Part shown: positions 1-8,800 of the stretch, one piece after another
How the letters are laid out: every line of letters starts with the position of its first letter
Position numbering within the stretch: position 1 is the stretch's first letter
Assembly (NCBI RefSeq): GCF_009176645.1
Contig: NZ_AP019007.1
Coordinates: forward strand, 1,550,001-1,614,000
Origin: Enterobacter oligotrophicus
Lineage (GTDB): Bacteria; Pseudomonadota; Gammaproteobacteria; Enterobacterales; Enterobacteriaceae
Direction: 5' to 3'
Length of the DNA stretch: 64,000 bases
The notes under the pieces: model-generated
What the model saw: the letters and a program-made list of their open reading frames with translations, nothing else
Database searches by the model: none
Told to the model about the DNA's origin: nothing
Program-made: the position numbers and the translations under genes

Positions 1-386
1 TCATCTTCCTCGCGGCACTGCAAAACGTGCCGCAGTCGCAGTATGAAGCGGCGATGATTGACGGAGCCTCTAAGTGGCAGATGTTCATGAAAGTGACCGT
101 TCCACTGATTACACCGGTGATCTTCTTCAACTTCATTATGCAGACCACGCAGGCGTTCCAGGAATTTACCGGGCCGTATGTGATTACCGGAGGGGGACCA
201 ACCTACTCGACCTACCTGTTCTCGCTCTACATCTACGACACGGCGTTCAAATATTTCGATATGGGCTACGGCGCGGCGCTGGCCTGGGTTCTGTTCCTGG
301 TCGTGGCCGTCTTTGCCGGTATCGCCTTTAAGTCGTCGAAATACTGGGTGTTCTATTCCGCCGATAAAGGAGGCAAAAATGGCTGA
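1..386 (+). CDS. togM: Oligogalacturonide ABC transporter permease TogM, 3' part only
   Basis: The gene enters from the left edge, so only the last ~127 residues are visible, read from base 3. The EAA loop that docks on the ATPase is present near the start (Glu-Ala-Ala followed by Asp-Gly-Ala, then a proline), with two further membrane segments ending in a hydrophilic tail. The stop overlaps the start of the next permease by 8 nt, the usual coupling of paired permeases. Assignment to TogM rests on the gene order permease-permease-ATPase-binding protein followed by oligogalacturonate lyase, as in the Dickeya togMNAB operon. A generic CUT1 sugar permease is the alternative. Confidence 0.8.
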   Translation, partial: IFLAALQNVPQSQYEAAMIDGASKWQMFMKVTVPLITPVIFFNFIMQTTQAFQEFTGPYVITGGGPTYSTYLFSLYIYDTAFKYFDMGYGAALAWVLFLVVAVFAGIAFKSSKYWVFYSADKGGKNG

Positions 387-1281
387 TATCCAACAACTCT
401 CCACGGCGAGAAGCATTGCGGAACGCGAAGTGGCCCGCACGCTGCGCAGAGAAAAAATTAACGCCAGCATTCGCTATGTGATCCTGCTGATTGTCGGCCT
501 GCTGATGCTCTACCCGCTGGTGTGGATGTTCTCGGCGTCGTTCAAACCGAACCACGAGATCTTCACCACCCTGAGCCTGTGGCCTGCCCACGCCACCTGG
601 GACGGCTTTGTGAATGGCTGGAAAACCGGCACCGAGTACAACTTCGGCCATTACATGCTGAACACCTTTAAGTATGTGATCCCGAAAGTGATCCTGACCA
701 TTATCTCCTCCACCATCGTGGCCTATGGCTTTGCCCGCTTCGAGATCCCGTGGAAGAAATTCTGGTTCGCCACGCTCATCACCACCATGCTGCTGCCAAG
801 CACTGTGCTGCTGATCCCGCAGTACCTGATGTTCCGTGAAATGGGCATGCTGAACAGCTACATGCCGCTGTACCTGCCGCTGGCCTTCGCCACACAGGGG
901 TTCTTCGTCTTTATGCTGATCCAGTTCCTGCGCGGCGTGCCGCGTGACATGGAAGAGGCCGCGCAAATTGACGGCTGCAACTCTATCCAGGTGCTGTGGT
1001 ACGTGGTGGTGCCGATCCTGAAACCGGCCATTATCTCCGTCGCCCTGTTCCAGTTCATGTGGTCAATGAACGATTTCATCGGGCCGCTGATTTACGTCTA
1101 CAGCGTGGATAAATACCCGATTGCACTGGCTCTGAAAATGTCCATCGACGTCACCGAAGGTGCGCCGTGGAACGAAATTCTGGCAATGGCGAGCATCTCC
1201 ATTCTGCCATCCATCATTGTCTTCTTCCTGGCACAGCGCTACTTCGTACAGGGCGTTACCAGCAGCGGAATTAAAGGTTAA
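379..1281 (+). CDS. togN: Oligogalacturonide ABC transporter permease TogN
   Basis: This is a 300-aa inner-membrane permease of the CUT1 (MalG-like) type and the second half of the import channel for oligogalacturonides. A hydrophilic N-terminal ~30 residues precede about six membrane segments. The EAA loop lies near residues 192-205 (Glu-Glu-Ala-Ala-Gln-Ile-Asp-Gly). I chose the ATG at 379 because AAAGGAGG sits 5 nt upstream at 366-373; a longer reading frame starting at 313 would overlap togM by over 70 nt and has no such site. It is cotranscribed with togM (8-nt overlap) and togA (12-nt gap). Confidence 0.87.
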   Translation: MADIQQLSTARSIAEREVARTLRREKINASIRYVILLIVGLLMLYPLVWMFSASFKPNHEIFTTLSLWPAHATWDGFVNGWKTGTEYNFGHYMLNTFKYVIPKVILTIISSTIVAYGFARFEIPWKKFWFATLITTMLLPSTVLLIPQYLMFREMGMLNSYMPLYLPLAFATQGFFVFMLIQFLRGVPRDMEEAAQIDGCNSIQVLWYVVVPILKPAIISVALFQFMWSMNDFIGPLIYVYSVDKYPIALALKMSIDVTEGAPWNEILAMASISILPSIIVFFLAQRYFVQGVTSSGIKG

Positions 1282-1293
1282 GAGGGAAATATC

Positions 1294-2421
1294 ATGGCTG
1301 AAGTTATCTTCAACAAACTGGAAAAGGTCTACTCCAACGGCTTCAAAGCGGTACATGCTATCGACCTTAAAATCGCTGAGGGGGAATTTATGGTGATTGT
1401 CGGGCCGTCCGGCTGCGCCAAATCCACCACCCTGCGTATGCTGGCCGGGCTGGAAACCATCAGCGGCGGTGAAGTCCGTATCGGCGACAAGATCGTGAAT
1501 AACCTCGCGCCGAAAGAGCGCGGGATTGCGATGGTGTTCCAGAACTATGCGCTCTACCCACACATGACCGTGCGCGAGAACCTGGCTTTCGGCCTGAAGC
1601 TGAGCAAGCTGCCGAAAGATCAGATTGAATCGCAGGTGAACGAAGCGGCCAAAATCCTCGAACTGGAAGAGCTGCTCGACCGCCTGCCTCGCCAGCTCTC
1701 CGGCGGCCAGGCCCAGCGTGTGGCTGTAGGCCGTGCAATTGTGAAAAAGCCAGACGTGTTCCTGTTCGATGAACCGTTGTCAAACCTCGACGCCAAGCTG
1801 CGCGCCTCGATGCGTATTCGTATTTCTGACCTGCACAAACAGCTGAAGAAATCGGGTAAACCGGCGACCACCGTCTACGTCACCCACGACCAGACAGAAG
1901 CGATGACCATGGGCGACCGCATCTGCGTGATGAAGCTCGGTCACATCATGCAGGTGGACACGCCCGATAACCTCTACCACAAGCCGAAAAACATGTTCGT
2001 GGCGGGCTTTATCGGCGCGCCGGAAATGAACATTCGTAAAAGCCTTCTGGTGGAAAAAGAGGGGCAACTGCACATCGCTATCGGCCATGAAACCATGCCG
2101 TTAAATGCGGAAAAGCAGGAGAAAGTCTCTGCTTATGCAGGCCAGGAGATCTTCTACGGCGTGCGCCCGGAATTCGTTGCTCTCTCCGATGAACCGTTCG
2201 CAGAGGGCAGTTGCAGCGGCGAAATGGTGCGCGTGGAGAACATGGGCCACGAATTCTTTGTGTATCTGAAAGTTGCGGATTATGAACTGACCGCCCGAAT
2301 TCCTTCCGATGAAGCTAAGCCGATGATTGATAAAGGTCTTCATCGTAAGGTGTATTTCAAGTTCGATATGAATAAATGTCATATTTTTGACGCAAAAACT
2401 GAACAGAACCTCTCTCTCTGA
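1294..2421 (+). CDS. togA: Oligogalacturonide ABC transporter ATPase TogA
   Basis: This 375-aa MalK/UgpC-type ATPase powers the TogMN channel from the cytoplasmic side. Walker A is at residues 37-45 (GPSGCAKST, with Ala where most relatives have Gly, which still fits GxxGxxKS). Also seen are the Q-loop Gln83, signature LSGGQ 135-139, Walker B VFLFDE 155-160, D-loop SNLD 163-166 and switch His198. Residues from ~240 on form the TOBE-type regulatory domain of this family. A purine-rich AGAGGGA precedes the ATG. Such ATPases can be shared between sugar importers, but the operon position argues for dedicated use. Confidence 0.88.
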   Translation: MAEVIFNKLEKVYSNGFKAVHAIDLKIAEGEFMVIVGPSGCAKSTTLRMLAGLETISGGEVRIGDKIVNNLAPKERGIAMVFQNYALYPHMTVRENLAFGLKLSKLPKDQIESQVNEAAKILELEELLDRLPRQLSGGQAQRVAVGRAIVKKPDVFLFDEPLSNLDAKLRASMRIRISDLHKQLKKSGKPATTVYVTHDQTEAMTMGDRICVMKLGHIMQVDTPDNLYHKPKNMFVAGFIGAPEMNIRKSLLVEKEGQLHIAIGHETMPLNAEKQEKVSAYAGQEIFYGVRPEFVALSDEPFAEGSCSGEMVRVENMGHEFFVYLKVADYELTARIPSDEAKPMIDKGLHRKVYFKFDMNKCHIFDAKTEQNLSL

Positions 2422-2434
2422 TGGAGTAATAAAA

Positions 2435-3721
2435 ATGAAAAAAGTGCTTTTAAGCGCAGCAATCTCCGCTACCCTGGGCCTGACTGCTTTGCCATCGATG
2501 GCGCAAAATGTTGATTTACGTATGTCCTGGTGGGGCGGTAATGGCCGCCACCAGGTCACGTTGAAAGCCCTGGAGGAGTTCCATAAACAGAACCCGGACA
2601 TCAACGTAAAAGCGGAGTACACCGGCTGGGACGGTCACCTCTCCCGTCTGACCACCCAGATTGCGGGCGGCACCGAGCCGGACGTGATGCAGACCAACTG
2701 GAACTGGCTGCCGATCTTCTCTAAAAACGGCGACGGCTTCTACGATCTGAACAAAATGAAGGACGTGATCGACTTAACGCAATTCGATCCAAAAGAGCTG
2801 CAGTCCACCACCGTCAACGGCAAGCTGAACGGCATTCCGATCTCCGTGACGGCGCGCGTCTTCTATTTCAATGACGAAACCTGGAAAAAAGCGGGCGTTG
2901 AATACCCGAAAACCTGGGACGAACTGATGGCGGCCGGTAAAGCGTTCGAGAGCAAGCTCGGCAAACAGTATTACCCGGTGGTACTGGAGCACCAGGACAC
3001 GCTGGCGCTGCTGAACTCTTACATGATTCAGAAATACAACATCCCTGCCGTGGACGAGAAAACCAAAAAATTCTCTTACAGCAAAGAACAGTGGGTTGAA
3101 TTCTTCCAGACCTATAAAAAGCTGGTGGACAGCCACGTGATGCCGGACACCAAATACTATGCGTCGTTTGGTAAGAGCAACATGTACGAGATGAAGCCGT
3201 GGATACAGGGCGAATGGGGCGGCACTTACATGTGGAACTCCACTATCAACAAATATTCCGACAACCTGAAGCCACCGGCAAAACTGGAGTTGGGCAACTA
3301 CCCGATGCTGCCAGGTGCGACCGACGCGGGTCTGTTCTTTAAACCAGCACAAATGTTGTCGATTGGTAAATCCACGAAAAACCCGGAAGCGGCGGCGAAG
3401 CTGATTAACTTCCTGCTGAACAGCAAAGAGGGTGTCGATACGCTGGGTCTGGAGCGCGGCGTACCGCTGAGCAAAGCAGCGGTGCAGTTCCTGACAGAAG
3501 ATGGCACCATCAAAGAGAGCGATCCTTCTGTCGCAGGTCTGCGTCTGGCCCAGTCTCTGCCCGCGAAACTCTCTGTGTCACCTTATTTTGACGATCCGCA
3601 AATTGTGGCGCAGTTCGGCACATCTCTGCAGTACATCGACTACGGACAGAAAACCGTGGAAGAGACTGCCACTGACTTCCAGCGTCAGGCTGAACGCATT
3701 CTGAAACGCGCCATGCGTTAA
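2435..3721 (+). CDS. togB: Oligogalacturonide-binding periplasmic protein TogB
   Basis: This 428-aa extracellular solute-binding protein of family 1 should capture oligogalacturonides in the periplasm and deliver them to TogMN. A signal peptide covers residues 1-23 (basic Met-Lys-Lys, hydrophobic core, cleavage after Ser-Met-Ala). The mature protein begins with a Trp-rich strand (MSWWGG), typical of sugar binders. I chose ATG 2435 because GGAGTAA lies just upstream and the signal peptide starts there; the reading frame extends back to 2387 inside togA without a ribosome site. It is the last gene before a terminator hairpin. Confidence 0.88.
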   Translation: MKKVLLSAAISATLGLTALPSMAQNVDLRMSWWGGNGRHQVTLKALEEFHKQNPDINVKAEYTGWDGHLSRLTTQIAGGTEPDVMQTNWNWLPIFSKNGDGFYDLNKMKDVIDLTQFDPKELQSTTVNGKLNGIPISVTARVFYFNDETWKKAGVEYPKTWDELMAAGKAFESKLGKQYYPVVLEHQDTLALLNSYMIQKYNIPAVDEKTKKFSYSKEQWVEFFQTYKKLVDSHVMPDTKYYASFGKSNMYEMKPWIQGEWGGTYMWNSTINKYSDNLKPPAKLELGNYPMLPGATDAGLFFKPAQMLSIGKSTKNPEAAAKLINFLLNSKEGVDTLGLERGVPLSKAAVQFLTEDGTIKESDPSVAGLRLAQSLPAKLSVSPYFDDPQIVAQFGTSLQYIDYGQKTVEETATDFQRQAERILKRAMR

Positions 3722-3738
3722 TCCATTGTCACTGTGAA

Positions 3739-3771
3739 TACCCTGCCGTCCACGCGGCGGGGTATTTTTTT
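3739..3771 (+). terminator. Rho-independent terminator after togB
   Basis: A 10-bp stem (TACCCTGCCG pairing with CGGCGGGGTA, one G-T pair) is followed by seven T. It lies between togB and ogl, so ogl transcription would need read-through or its own start. Confidence 0.8.
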
Positions 3772-3788
3772 ATCTCAAGGAGAGAACA

Positions 3789-4916
3789 ATGAAAGGCAAA
3801 ATCATCCCGTTACGTTTCTGCACGCGTCAGGACAGTGAAACCGGGCACGAGGTGATACGGATGACGCCCCCGCATATTATTTGCCACCGTAATTACTTCT
3901 ACCAAAAATGCTTTACCCGCGATGGCAATAAACTGATTTTTGGCGGCGCGTTCGAAGGACACTGGAACTACTATCTGCTGGATATTACGCAGCAGCAGGC
4001 GACTCAGTTGACGGAAGGCGCTGGTGATAACACGTTCGGTGGCTTTTTATCGGACGATGATAAATCGCTGTGGTATGTCAAAAATAACCGTGAACTACGG
4101 TGCGTCGATCTCTCTTCTTTTGCAGAGCGCATCGTCTATAAGGTGGATGACGAATGGGTGGCCTACGGCACCTGGGTCGCGAATTCAGACTGCACAAAAC
4201 TGGTCGGCATTGAAATCAACAAGCGCGACTGGCAGCCACTGACCGACTGGGGCAAGTTCCGCGCGTTTTACTTCACTAACCCGGAATGCCGGTTGATTAA
4301 TATTGATTTACGCACCGGCGAGCGTCGGGTGATGTTGCAGGAAAACCGCTGGCTTGGGCATCCGATCTATCGCCCGTTTGATGACAACACCGTGGCGTTT
4401 TGCCACGAAGGCCCGCGCGATGCCATCGACGCCCGTATGTGGCTTATCAACGAAGACGGCAGCAACGTGCGCAAAGTTCGCCAGCATGCCACGGGTGAAA
4501 GTTTTACCCATGAGTTTTGGGTGCCGGACGGCTCGGCGCTGTACTACGTTGAACATAAAGAGAACGATTCTAATCGCTATTTGTGCAGCGCTCATCCGCA
4601 AACGCTGGAAAACCGCCAGCTAATGGCGATTCCGCCCTGCTCGCACCTGATGAGTAACCATGATGGTTCGCTGATTGTCGGCGACGGTGCGCCGCATAAT
4701 ACGGGGGATATCAGCCTGAACGACCCGTTTATCTGGGTATTTGATATTCATGCCGGAACGCAGAAAGCCATTTGCCAGCACAACACCAGCTGGAAAGTGC
4801 TGGATGGCGACCGCCAGGTCACGCATCCGCATCCGTCATTTTCGCCGGATAATAAGTGGGTGCTGTATACGTCGGATGAGGAAGGGATGCCCGCGCTTTA
4901 CCTGGCGCGGGTGTAA
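3789..4916 (+). CDS. ogl: Oligogalacturonate lyase, copy 1
   Basis: This 375-aa cytoplasmic polysaccharide lyase family 22 enzyme cleaves saturated and unsaturated digalacturonate to 5-keto-4-deoxyuronate. Residues matching the catalytic and Mn-binding set described for Yersinia Ogl are all present: Arg216, His241 (proposed base), His286, Gln343, His346 and His348. There is no signal peptide. AAGGAGAG precedes the ATG. It is shorter at the C-terminus than copy 2 at 8801-9976 and differs at many positions, so the two are diverged paralogs rather than a recent duplication. It directly follows the tog transporter, which fits processing of imported oligomers. Confidence 0.93.
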   Translation: MKGKIIPLRFCTRQDSETGHEVIRMTPPHIICHRNYFYQKCFTRDGNKLIFGGAFEGHWNYYLLDITQQQATQLTEGAGDNTFGGFLSDDDKSLWYVKNNRELRCVDLSSFAERIVYKVDDEWVAYGTWVANSDCTKLVGIEINKRDWQPLTDWGKFRAFYFTNPECRLINIDLRTGERRVMLQENRWLGHPIYRPFDDNTVAFCHEGPRDAIDARMWLINEDGSNVRKVRQHATGESFTHEFWVPDGSALYYVEHKENDSNRYLCSAHPQTLENRQLMAIPPCSHLMSNHDGSLIVGDGAPHNTGDISLNDPFIWVFDIHAGTQKAICQHNTSWKVLDGDRQVTHPHPSFSPDNKWVLYTSDEEGMPALYLARV

Positions 4917-4920
4917 AAAA

Positions 4921-4990
4921 GCCGGGTGGCGGCTCCGCCTTACCCGGCCTGTTCAAACTTGTCGGCCCGGTAAGCGTAGCGCCGCCGGGC
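4921..4990. repeat. BIME: two REP palindromes
   Basis: Two imperfect palindromes (4921-4949 and 4965-4990), each with GCCGGG/CCCGGC ends, are separated by a short spacer between the convergent ogl and araE genes. They probably protect both mRNA 3' ends and may terminate transcription. Confidence 0.8.
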
Positions 4991-4997
4991 AATAACA

Positions 4998-6413
4998 TTA
5001 CACGCCGATGTCGCGTAACTTCTCCCCTGCCATCAGCTTGCGTTCAATGTGTTCCAGCGTCACGCCTTTGGTTTCAGGAATAAGCCAGAACGTTATCCCG
5101 ATAAACGCCACGTTCAGCACCGTATAGAGCCAGAAGGTGCCCGCTGCGCCAATCGCATCCAGCAACGTCAGGAAGGTCGCGCCGATGATCATGTTCGACA
5201 CCCAGTTAGTGGTGGTGGAACAGGTGATGCCGAAGTCGCGGCATTTCAGCGGCTGGATTTCGGAGCACAAGATCCACACCACCGGTGCGGCGCTCATCGC
5301 ATAACCGGCGATACACATCATCGTCATACCGACTGAGAGCCACGAAAGCCCGCTGGAGGCCGTGCCGTTGTCAAACTGCATCAGGCAGTAGCCGAGGATC
5401 AGCGTGCCGAGCGCCATGACGCTAAAGCCAATCTTCAGCGCTGGTTTACGCCCGGCTTTATCCACGGTGAACACTGCAATAAAAGTGGCGAACATAAAGG
5501 TCAGCCCCACCACCAGCGTGGCGATCATCTGCTGCTCGGTGGTGGTAAACCCGGCCATTTTGAAGATGCGCGGTGCGTAGTACATGATGATGTTCATCCC
5601 GGTAAACTGCTGCATCGCCTGCAGCAACATCCCGAGAAACACCGCGCGGCGCACGTTGCGGTTCACTTTGAACAGCGACCAGCCGCCCTGCTTCAGCTTC
5701 AGGCTTTCACGGATTTCATTCAGCTCTTCACGCGCTTTTTCCGAGGTATCACGCAGCATACGCAGTACCTCTTCGGCCTCTACATGGCGGCCTTTTTGTG
5801 CCAGCCAGCGCGGACTGTTTGGCAGGAAGATGACTAAAATAATCAGCAACACTGCAGGCAGCGCCAGCACGCCGAGCATCGCACGCCAGTTACCGCTATA
5901 GCTGAAATACGTATCGGACAAAAATGCCAGCACAATGCCGAGCGTGACCATCAGCTGATACATACTGATCATCTTGCCGCGCACGTTCTCGCTCGCCATT
6001 TCGGAGAGATAAAGCGGCGCGGTGTAAGAGGCAATCCCCACCGCCACCCCCAGCAGCACGCGGGAGAGCAGCAGCACTTCGACGTTAGTGGCAAACGCGG
6101 AGCCCATAGAGCCTGCAACGAACAGAATCGCCCCGACCATCAGGCTGTATTTTCGCCCAAGCCGGAACGACAGCCAGCCGTTAAACAGTGCGCCGATGGC
6201 CGCGCCGAGCATCATGCTGCTCACCACCCACTCCTGCAGGCGGTTGCTCAGCGTGAAGTGATCGGTAATGAAGGGTAACGCTCCGGCAATCACGCCGATA
6301 TCCAGTCCGAACAACAGGCCCGCCACGGCCGCCGCGATGGAGACAAACTGGTTCATGCGTCGGGTATCCCGCAGTGCAGCGGGCATAAGGGTAGAATCAT
6401 TTACAGATGTCAT
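4998..6413 (-). CDS. araE: Arabinose:H+ symporter AraE
   Basis: This 471-aa inner-membrane sugar porter of the major facilitator superfamily takes up L-arabinose with protons. Its N-terminus, with an [11 protein letters not shown] segment and [15 protein letters not shown], matches E. coli AraE nearly residue for residue. The paired sugar-porter signatures RLGRK and PNSPRWL and the C-terminal PETKG are seen, with 12 membrane segments. An AGGAAAC site precedes the ATG. The order araE-kduD-kduI-yqeF is the E. coli order, which supports the name over GalP. The promoter region upstream carries AraC and CRP sites. Confidence 0.95.
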   Translation of the reverse strand: MTSVNDSTLMPAALRDTRRMNQFVSIAAAVAGLLFGLDIGVIAGALPFITDHFTLSNRLQEWVVSSMMLGAAIGALFNGWLSFRLGRKYSLMVGAILFVAGSMGSAFATNVEVLLLSRVLLGVAVGIASYTAPLYLSEMASENVRGKMISMYQLMVTLGIVLAFLSDTYFSYSGNWRAMLGVLALPAVLLIILVIFLPNSPRWLAQKGRHVEAEEVLRMLRDTSEKAREELNEIRESLKLKQGGWSLFKVNRNVRRAVFLGMLLQAMQQFTGMNIIMYYAPRIFKMAGFTTTEQQMIATLVVGLTFMFATFIAVFTVDKAGRKPALKIGFSVMALGTLILGYCLMQFDNGTASSGLSWLSVGMTMMCIAGYAMSAAPVVWILCSEIQPLKCRDFGITCSTTTNWVSNMIIGATFLTLLDAIGAAGTFWLYTVLNVAFIGITFWLIPETKGVTLEHIERKLMAGEKLRDIGV

Positions 6414-6447
6414 AGTTTCCTGCCTGAACAGCGAAATTCGTTAACTG

Positions 6448-6540
6448 AAATTACGAGATAGCGAGAAAAAGTGTCAGGCCGGAAAGGGTGAAGATATGGA
6501 TTATTTCGCTACGACATAGTGAACTGTGATGGACATTACA
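6448..6540 (-). promoter_or_regulatory. araE promoter with AraC half-sites and CRP site
   Basis: Read on the minus strand, a CRP site TGTGATGGACATTACA (6540-6525 as its complement; 9 of 10 consensus positions) is followed by an AraC I1-like half-site fitting TAGC-N7-TCCATA (6511-6495). An I2-like region follows, then -35 CTGACA (6477-6472), an 18-nt spacer and -10 TAATTT (6453-6448). This is the layout and spacing of the E. coli araBAD promoter, with I2 overlapping the -35. A weaker CRP-like site lies at 6604-6619, and two more TATGGA half-sites lie at 6633 and 6655. Confidence 0.75.
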
Positions 6541-6680
6541 ATTTAAACTTCTGGCGAATTATCACCGTATTTTGTTAACCAGCTAATTTTTAAGAAATTA
6601 AAGTGTGATGCGCATCATTCATGATTTTTTAGTATGGATTTTTCATCTTTGAGGATATGGATAATGACAATTTTTGAGCA

Positions 6681-6709
6681 AAAAAAACCTCCGCCCGAGG
6701 GCAGAGGTT
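6681..6709 (-). terminator. Terminator after kduD
   Basis: On the minus strand the stem AACCTCTGCCC/GGGCGGAGGTT, with a 2-nt TC loop, is followed by a run of T (A-run at 6680-6687 on plus). It ends the kduI-kduD unit. Confidence 0.8.
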
Positions 6710-6725
6710 GTTTCGCAAAGCCGGA

Positions 6726-7487
6726 TTAACGCGCCAGCCAGCCACCGTCAACCGCCACGGTGTAGCCGTTGATATAGTCAGATGCCGGGGAGGCCAGGAA
6801 CACCACCGGCCCCATCAGGTCGCTCGGCAGACCCCAGCGGCCCGCCGGAATACGGTCGAGGATTTCCGCGCTGCGCTGTTCGTCCGCACGTAACTGCTGG
6901 GTGTTATTGGTTGCCATGTAGCCGGGAGCGATCGCGTTGACGTTGATGTTGTGCTTCGCCCACTCGTTCGCCAGCAGACGCGTCACACCCATTACGGCGC
7001 TTTTTGACGCGGTGTAAGACGGCACGCGGATGCCGCCCTGGAAGGAGAGCATGGAGGCGATGTTGATGATCTTGCCGCCTTTACCCTGGGCGATAAAGTG
7101 TTTCGCTGCCGCCTGAGACATGAAGAACACGCTCTTAATGTTCAGGTTCATTACGTCGTCCCAGTCACGCTCGCTGAAGTTGATCGCGTCTTCACGACGG
7201 ATCAGACCGGCGTTGTTCACCAGAATGTCGATATGACCAAATTCTGCCACCGCGCGATCCAGCAGCTCAGGAATAGCGTCGATTTTACGCAGATCGGCAG
7301 TCAGGCTCAGGAAGCGGCGGCCCAGCGCGGTGACGCGTTCAATCGTTTCTGTAGGCTCAACAATGTTGATACCGACGATATCGCAGCCCGCTTCCGCCAG
7401 ACCTAACGCCATGCCCTGGCCCAGCCCGGTGTCACAACCGGAAACGACCGCCACTTTACCCTGCAGAGAAAATGCATCCAGAATCAT
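6726..7487 (-). CDS. kduD: 2-dehydro-3-deoxy-D-gluconate 5-dehydrogenase KduD
   Basis: This 253-aa classical short-chain dehydrogenase, the same length as E. coli KduD, makes 2-keto-3-deoxygluconate from 2,5-diketo-3-deoxygluconate using NAD(P)H in pectin and hexuronate breakdown. The cofactor glycines are in SGCDTGLGQG (residues 16-25), NNAG is at 91-94, and the catalytic set is Ser145, Tyr158 and Lys162. It follows kduI by 63 nt on the same strand and ends in a terminator, so the two form an operon. Confidence 0.95.
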   Translation of the reverse strand: MILDAFSLQGKVAVVSGCDTGLGQGMALGLAEAGCDIVGINIVEPTETIERVTALGRRFLSLTADLRKIDAIPELLDRAVAEFGHIDILVNNAGLIRREDAINFSERDWDDVMNLNIKSVFFMSQAAAKHFIAQGKGGKIINIASMLSFQGGIRVPSYTASKSAVMGVTRLLANEWAKHNINVNAIAPGYMATNNTQQLRADEQRSAEILDRIPAGRWGLPSDLMGPVVFLASPASDYINGYTVAVDGGWLAR

Positions 7488-7550
7488 GTTTGTTCCTTAC
7501 TCTTTCAGCGCCTGTCACGAACAGGCAGGTTTATGCTTAACTACCCGCGA

Positions 7551-8387
7551 CTAGCGCAGATCTTTTACAGCAACGTGGTCCATGTCATCAAAGACCTGGT
7601 TTTCACCGACCATACCCCAGATAAAGGTATACGCGCGGGTGCCCACGCCAGAGTGAATGGACCAGCTCGGAGAGATTACGGCCTGCTCGTTATGCATCAC
7701 GATATGACGCGTTTCCTGCGGTTGCCCCATCATGTGGAACACGCACGCGTCTTCTTCCATGTTGAAGTAGAAATAGACCTCCATGCGGCGTTCGTGAGTG
7801 TGGCACGGCATGGTGTTCCACAGGTTGCCCGGCTCAAGCTCGGTCAGCCCCATGCTGAGCTGGCAGGTTTCCAGCACATCCGGCACGAAGTATTTGTTAA
7901 TGGTGCGACGGTTGCTGGTGAGGTTATCGCCAAGCGTCACGGGCGCTACGTCCGCAGGAGTGACTTTTTTGGTTGGCCAGGTGGTATGTGCTGGCGCGCA
8001 GTTGTAGTAAAACTTCGCAGGCTTGCTGCTGTCGACGCTGGCAAAGATCACTTCTTTTGCACCTTTGCCGACGTACAGCGCGTCGCGGTGGCCGATCTCA
8101 TAACACTGCCCGTCTACGGTAATGGTGCCCGGCCCACCGATATTAATCACGCCCAGCTCGCGACGCTCCAGAAAATAACTCACGCCCAGTTGTTTACCCA
8201 CTTCACTGCCAACGGAAACCGTGTTCGCCACCGGCATAATCCCGCCCACAATGATGCGGTCAATATGGCTGTAGACCATGGTGTACTGGTCGGCTTCAAA
8301 AACCTTCTCAATTAAAAACTCATTGCGCAGCCCCTGAGTATCCAGCGTTTTCGCATGCGCACTGTGGATGCTTTGTCTGACGTCCAC
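7551..8387 (-). CDS. kduI: 5-keto-4-deoxyuronate isomerase KduI
   Basis: This 278-aa cupin isomerase converts the Ogl product 5-keto-4-deoxyuronate to 2,5-diketo-3-deoxygluconate, the substrate of KduD. Zinc ligands fall at His196, His198, Glu203 and His245, exactly as in E. coli. I start it at GTG 8387 (Met-Asp-Val-Arg-Gln-Ser), because GGAGGT lies 7 nt upstream and the length then equals the E. coli protein. The frame runs 11 codons further to 8420 without a good ribosome site. Promoter and KdgR-like operators lie directly upstream. Confidence 0.95.
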   Translation of the reverse strand: MDVRQSIHSAHAKTLDTQGLRNEFLIEKVFEADQYTMVYSHIDRIIVGGIMPVANTVSVGSEVGKQLGVSYFLERRELGVINIGGPGTITVDGQCYEIGHRDALYVGKGAKEVIFASVDSSKPAKFYYNCAPAHTTWPTKKVTPADVAPVTLGDNLTSNRRTINKYFVPDVLETCQLSMGLTELEPGNLWNTMPCHTHERRMEVYFYFNMEEDACVFHMMGQPQETRHIVMHNEQAVISPSWSIHSGVGTRAYTFIWGMVGENQVFDDMDHVAVKDLR

Positions 8388-8428
8388 GTTAACCTCCAGA
8401 TTGATCGTGCCCGAAGGCAAAGATAATT

Positions 8429-8449
8429 AACGAAACAATGTTCCGTTTT
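8429..8449. promoter_or_regulatory. KdgR-like operator 1
   Basis: The palindromic core CGAAACAATGTTCCG resembles the KdgR box (GAAACA..TGTTTC core). It lies downstream of the kduI promoter, where a bound repressor would block elongation. Confidence 0.55.
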
Positions 8450-8461
8450 CATGATAGGCAC

Positions 8462-8490
8462 ATAGTATCCGCACAGATTTGGGTTTTCAA
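8462..8490 (-). promoter_or_regulatory. kduID promoter
   Basis: On the minus strand, -35 TTGAAA (8490-8485), a 17-nt spacer and -10 TACTAT (8467-8462) are seen. KdgR-like operators sit on both sides of this promoter. Confidence 0.65.
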
Positions 8491-8495
8491 TTACA

Positions 8496-8517
8496 TTTAA
8501 AACAACGTTTCACTTTT
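8496..8517. promoter_or_regulatory. KdgR-like operator 2
   Basis: AAAACAACGTTTCACTTTT on plus reads as GTGAAACGTTGTTTT on minus, matching the GAAAC..GTTT core of KdgR boxes. It lies just upstream of the kduI -35. Confidence 0.55.
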
Positions 8518-8728
8518 TCTGCAAATTTATGCCGAAAATGATGTTTTGATCACGATTGTTGGGGAATTGACAGAGACAAGAGCGAAGCACTCATGGATAT
8601 TAATCATAATAAACAATCAATTACAAAACCTTTGAAATACGACGGTGTAAAAAACATTCGGTGTTAAAAATCAAAGATGGGATCGCCAGGCTGAATTAAT
8701 CTTGCGAATTGCGCCACCAGTCACACAT

Positions 8729-8750
8729 ATTGAAACGATGTTTTGATAAT
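8729..8750. promoter_or_regulatory. KdgR-like operator 3, next to ogl copy 2
   Basis: ATTGAAACGATGTTTTGAT has the GAAAC-n-ATGTTT core. It abuts or overlaps candidate -35 elements (TTGATA 8743-8748 with -10 TAAACT at 8766-8771, or TTGACA 8751-8756). A weaker relative (GAAAATGATGTTTTGAT) lies at 8534-8550. The rest of the 413-bp gap between kduI and ogl is AT-rich with no gene seen. Confidence 0.55.
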
Positions 8751-8800
8751 TTGACACTCAGTTTTTAAACTTATCATTCATCGTAATAAAGGAGCGCATT

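Noticed and set aside
8388..8420. Longer KduI beginning at 8420
   Set aside because: The GTG at 8387 has a correctly spaced GGAGGT and gives the exact E. coli length.
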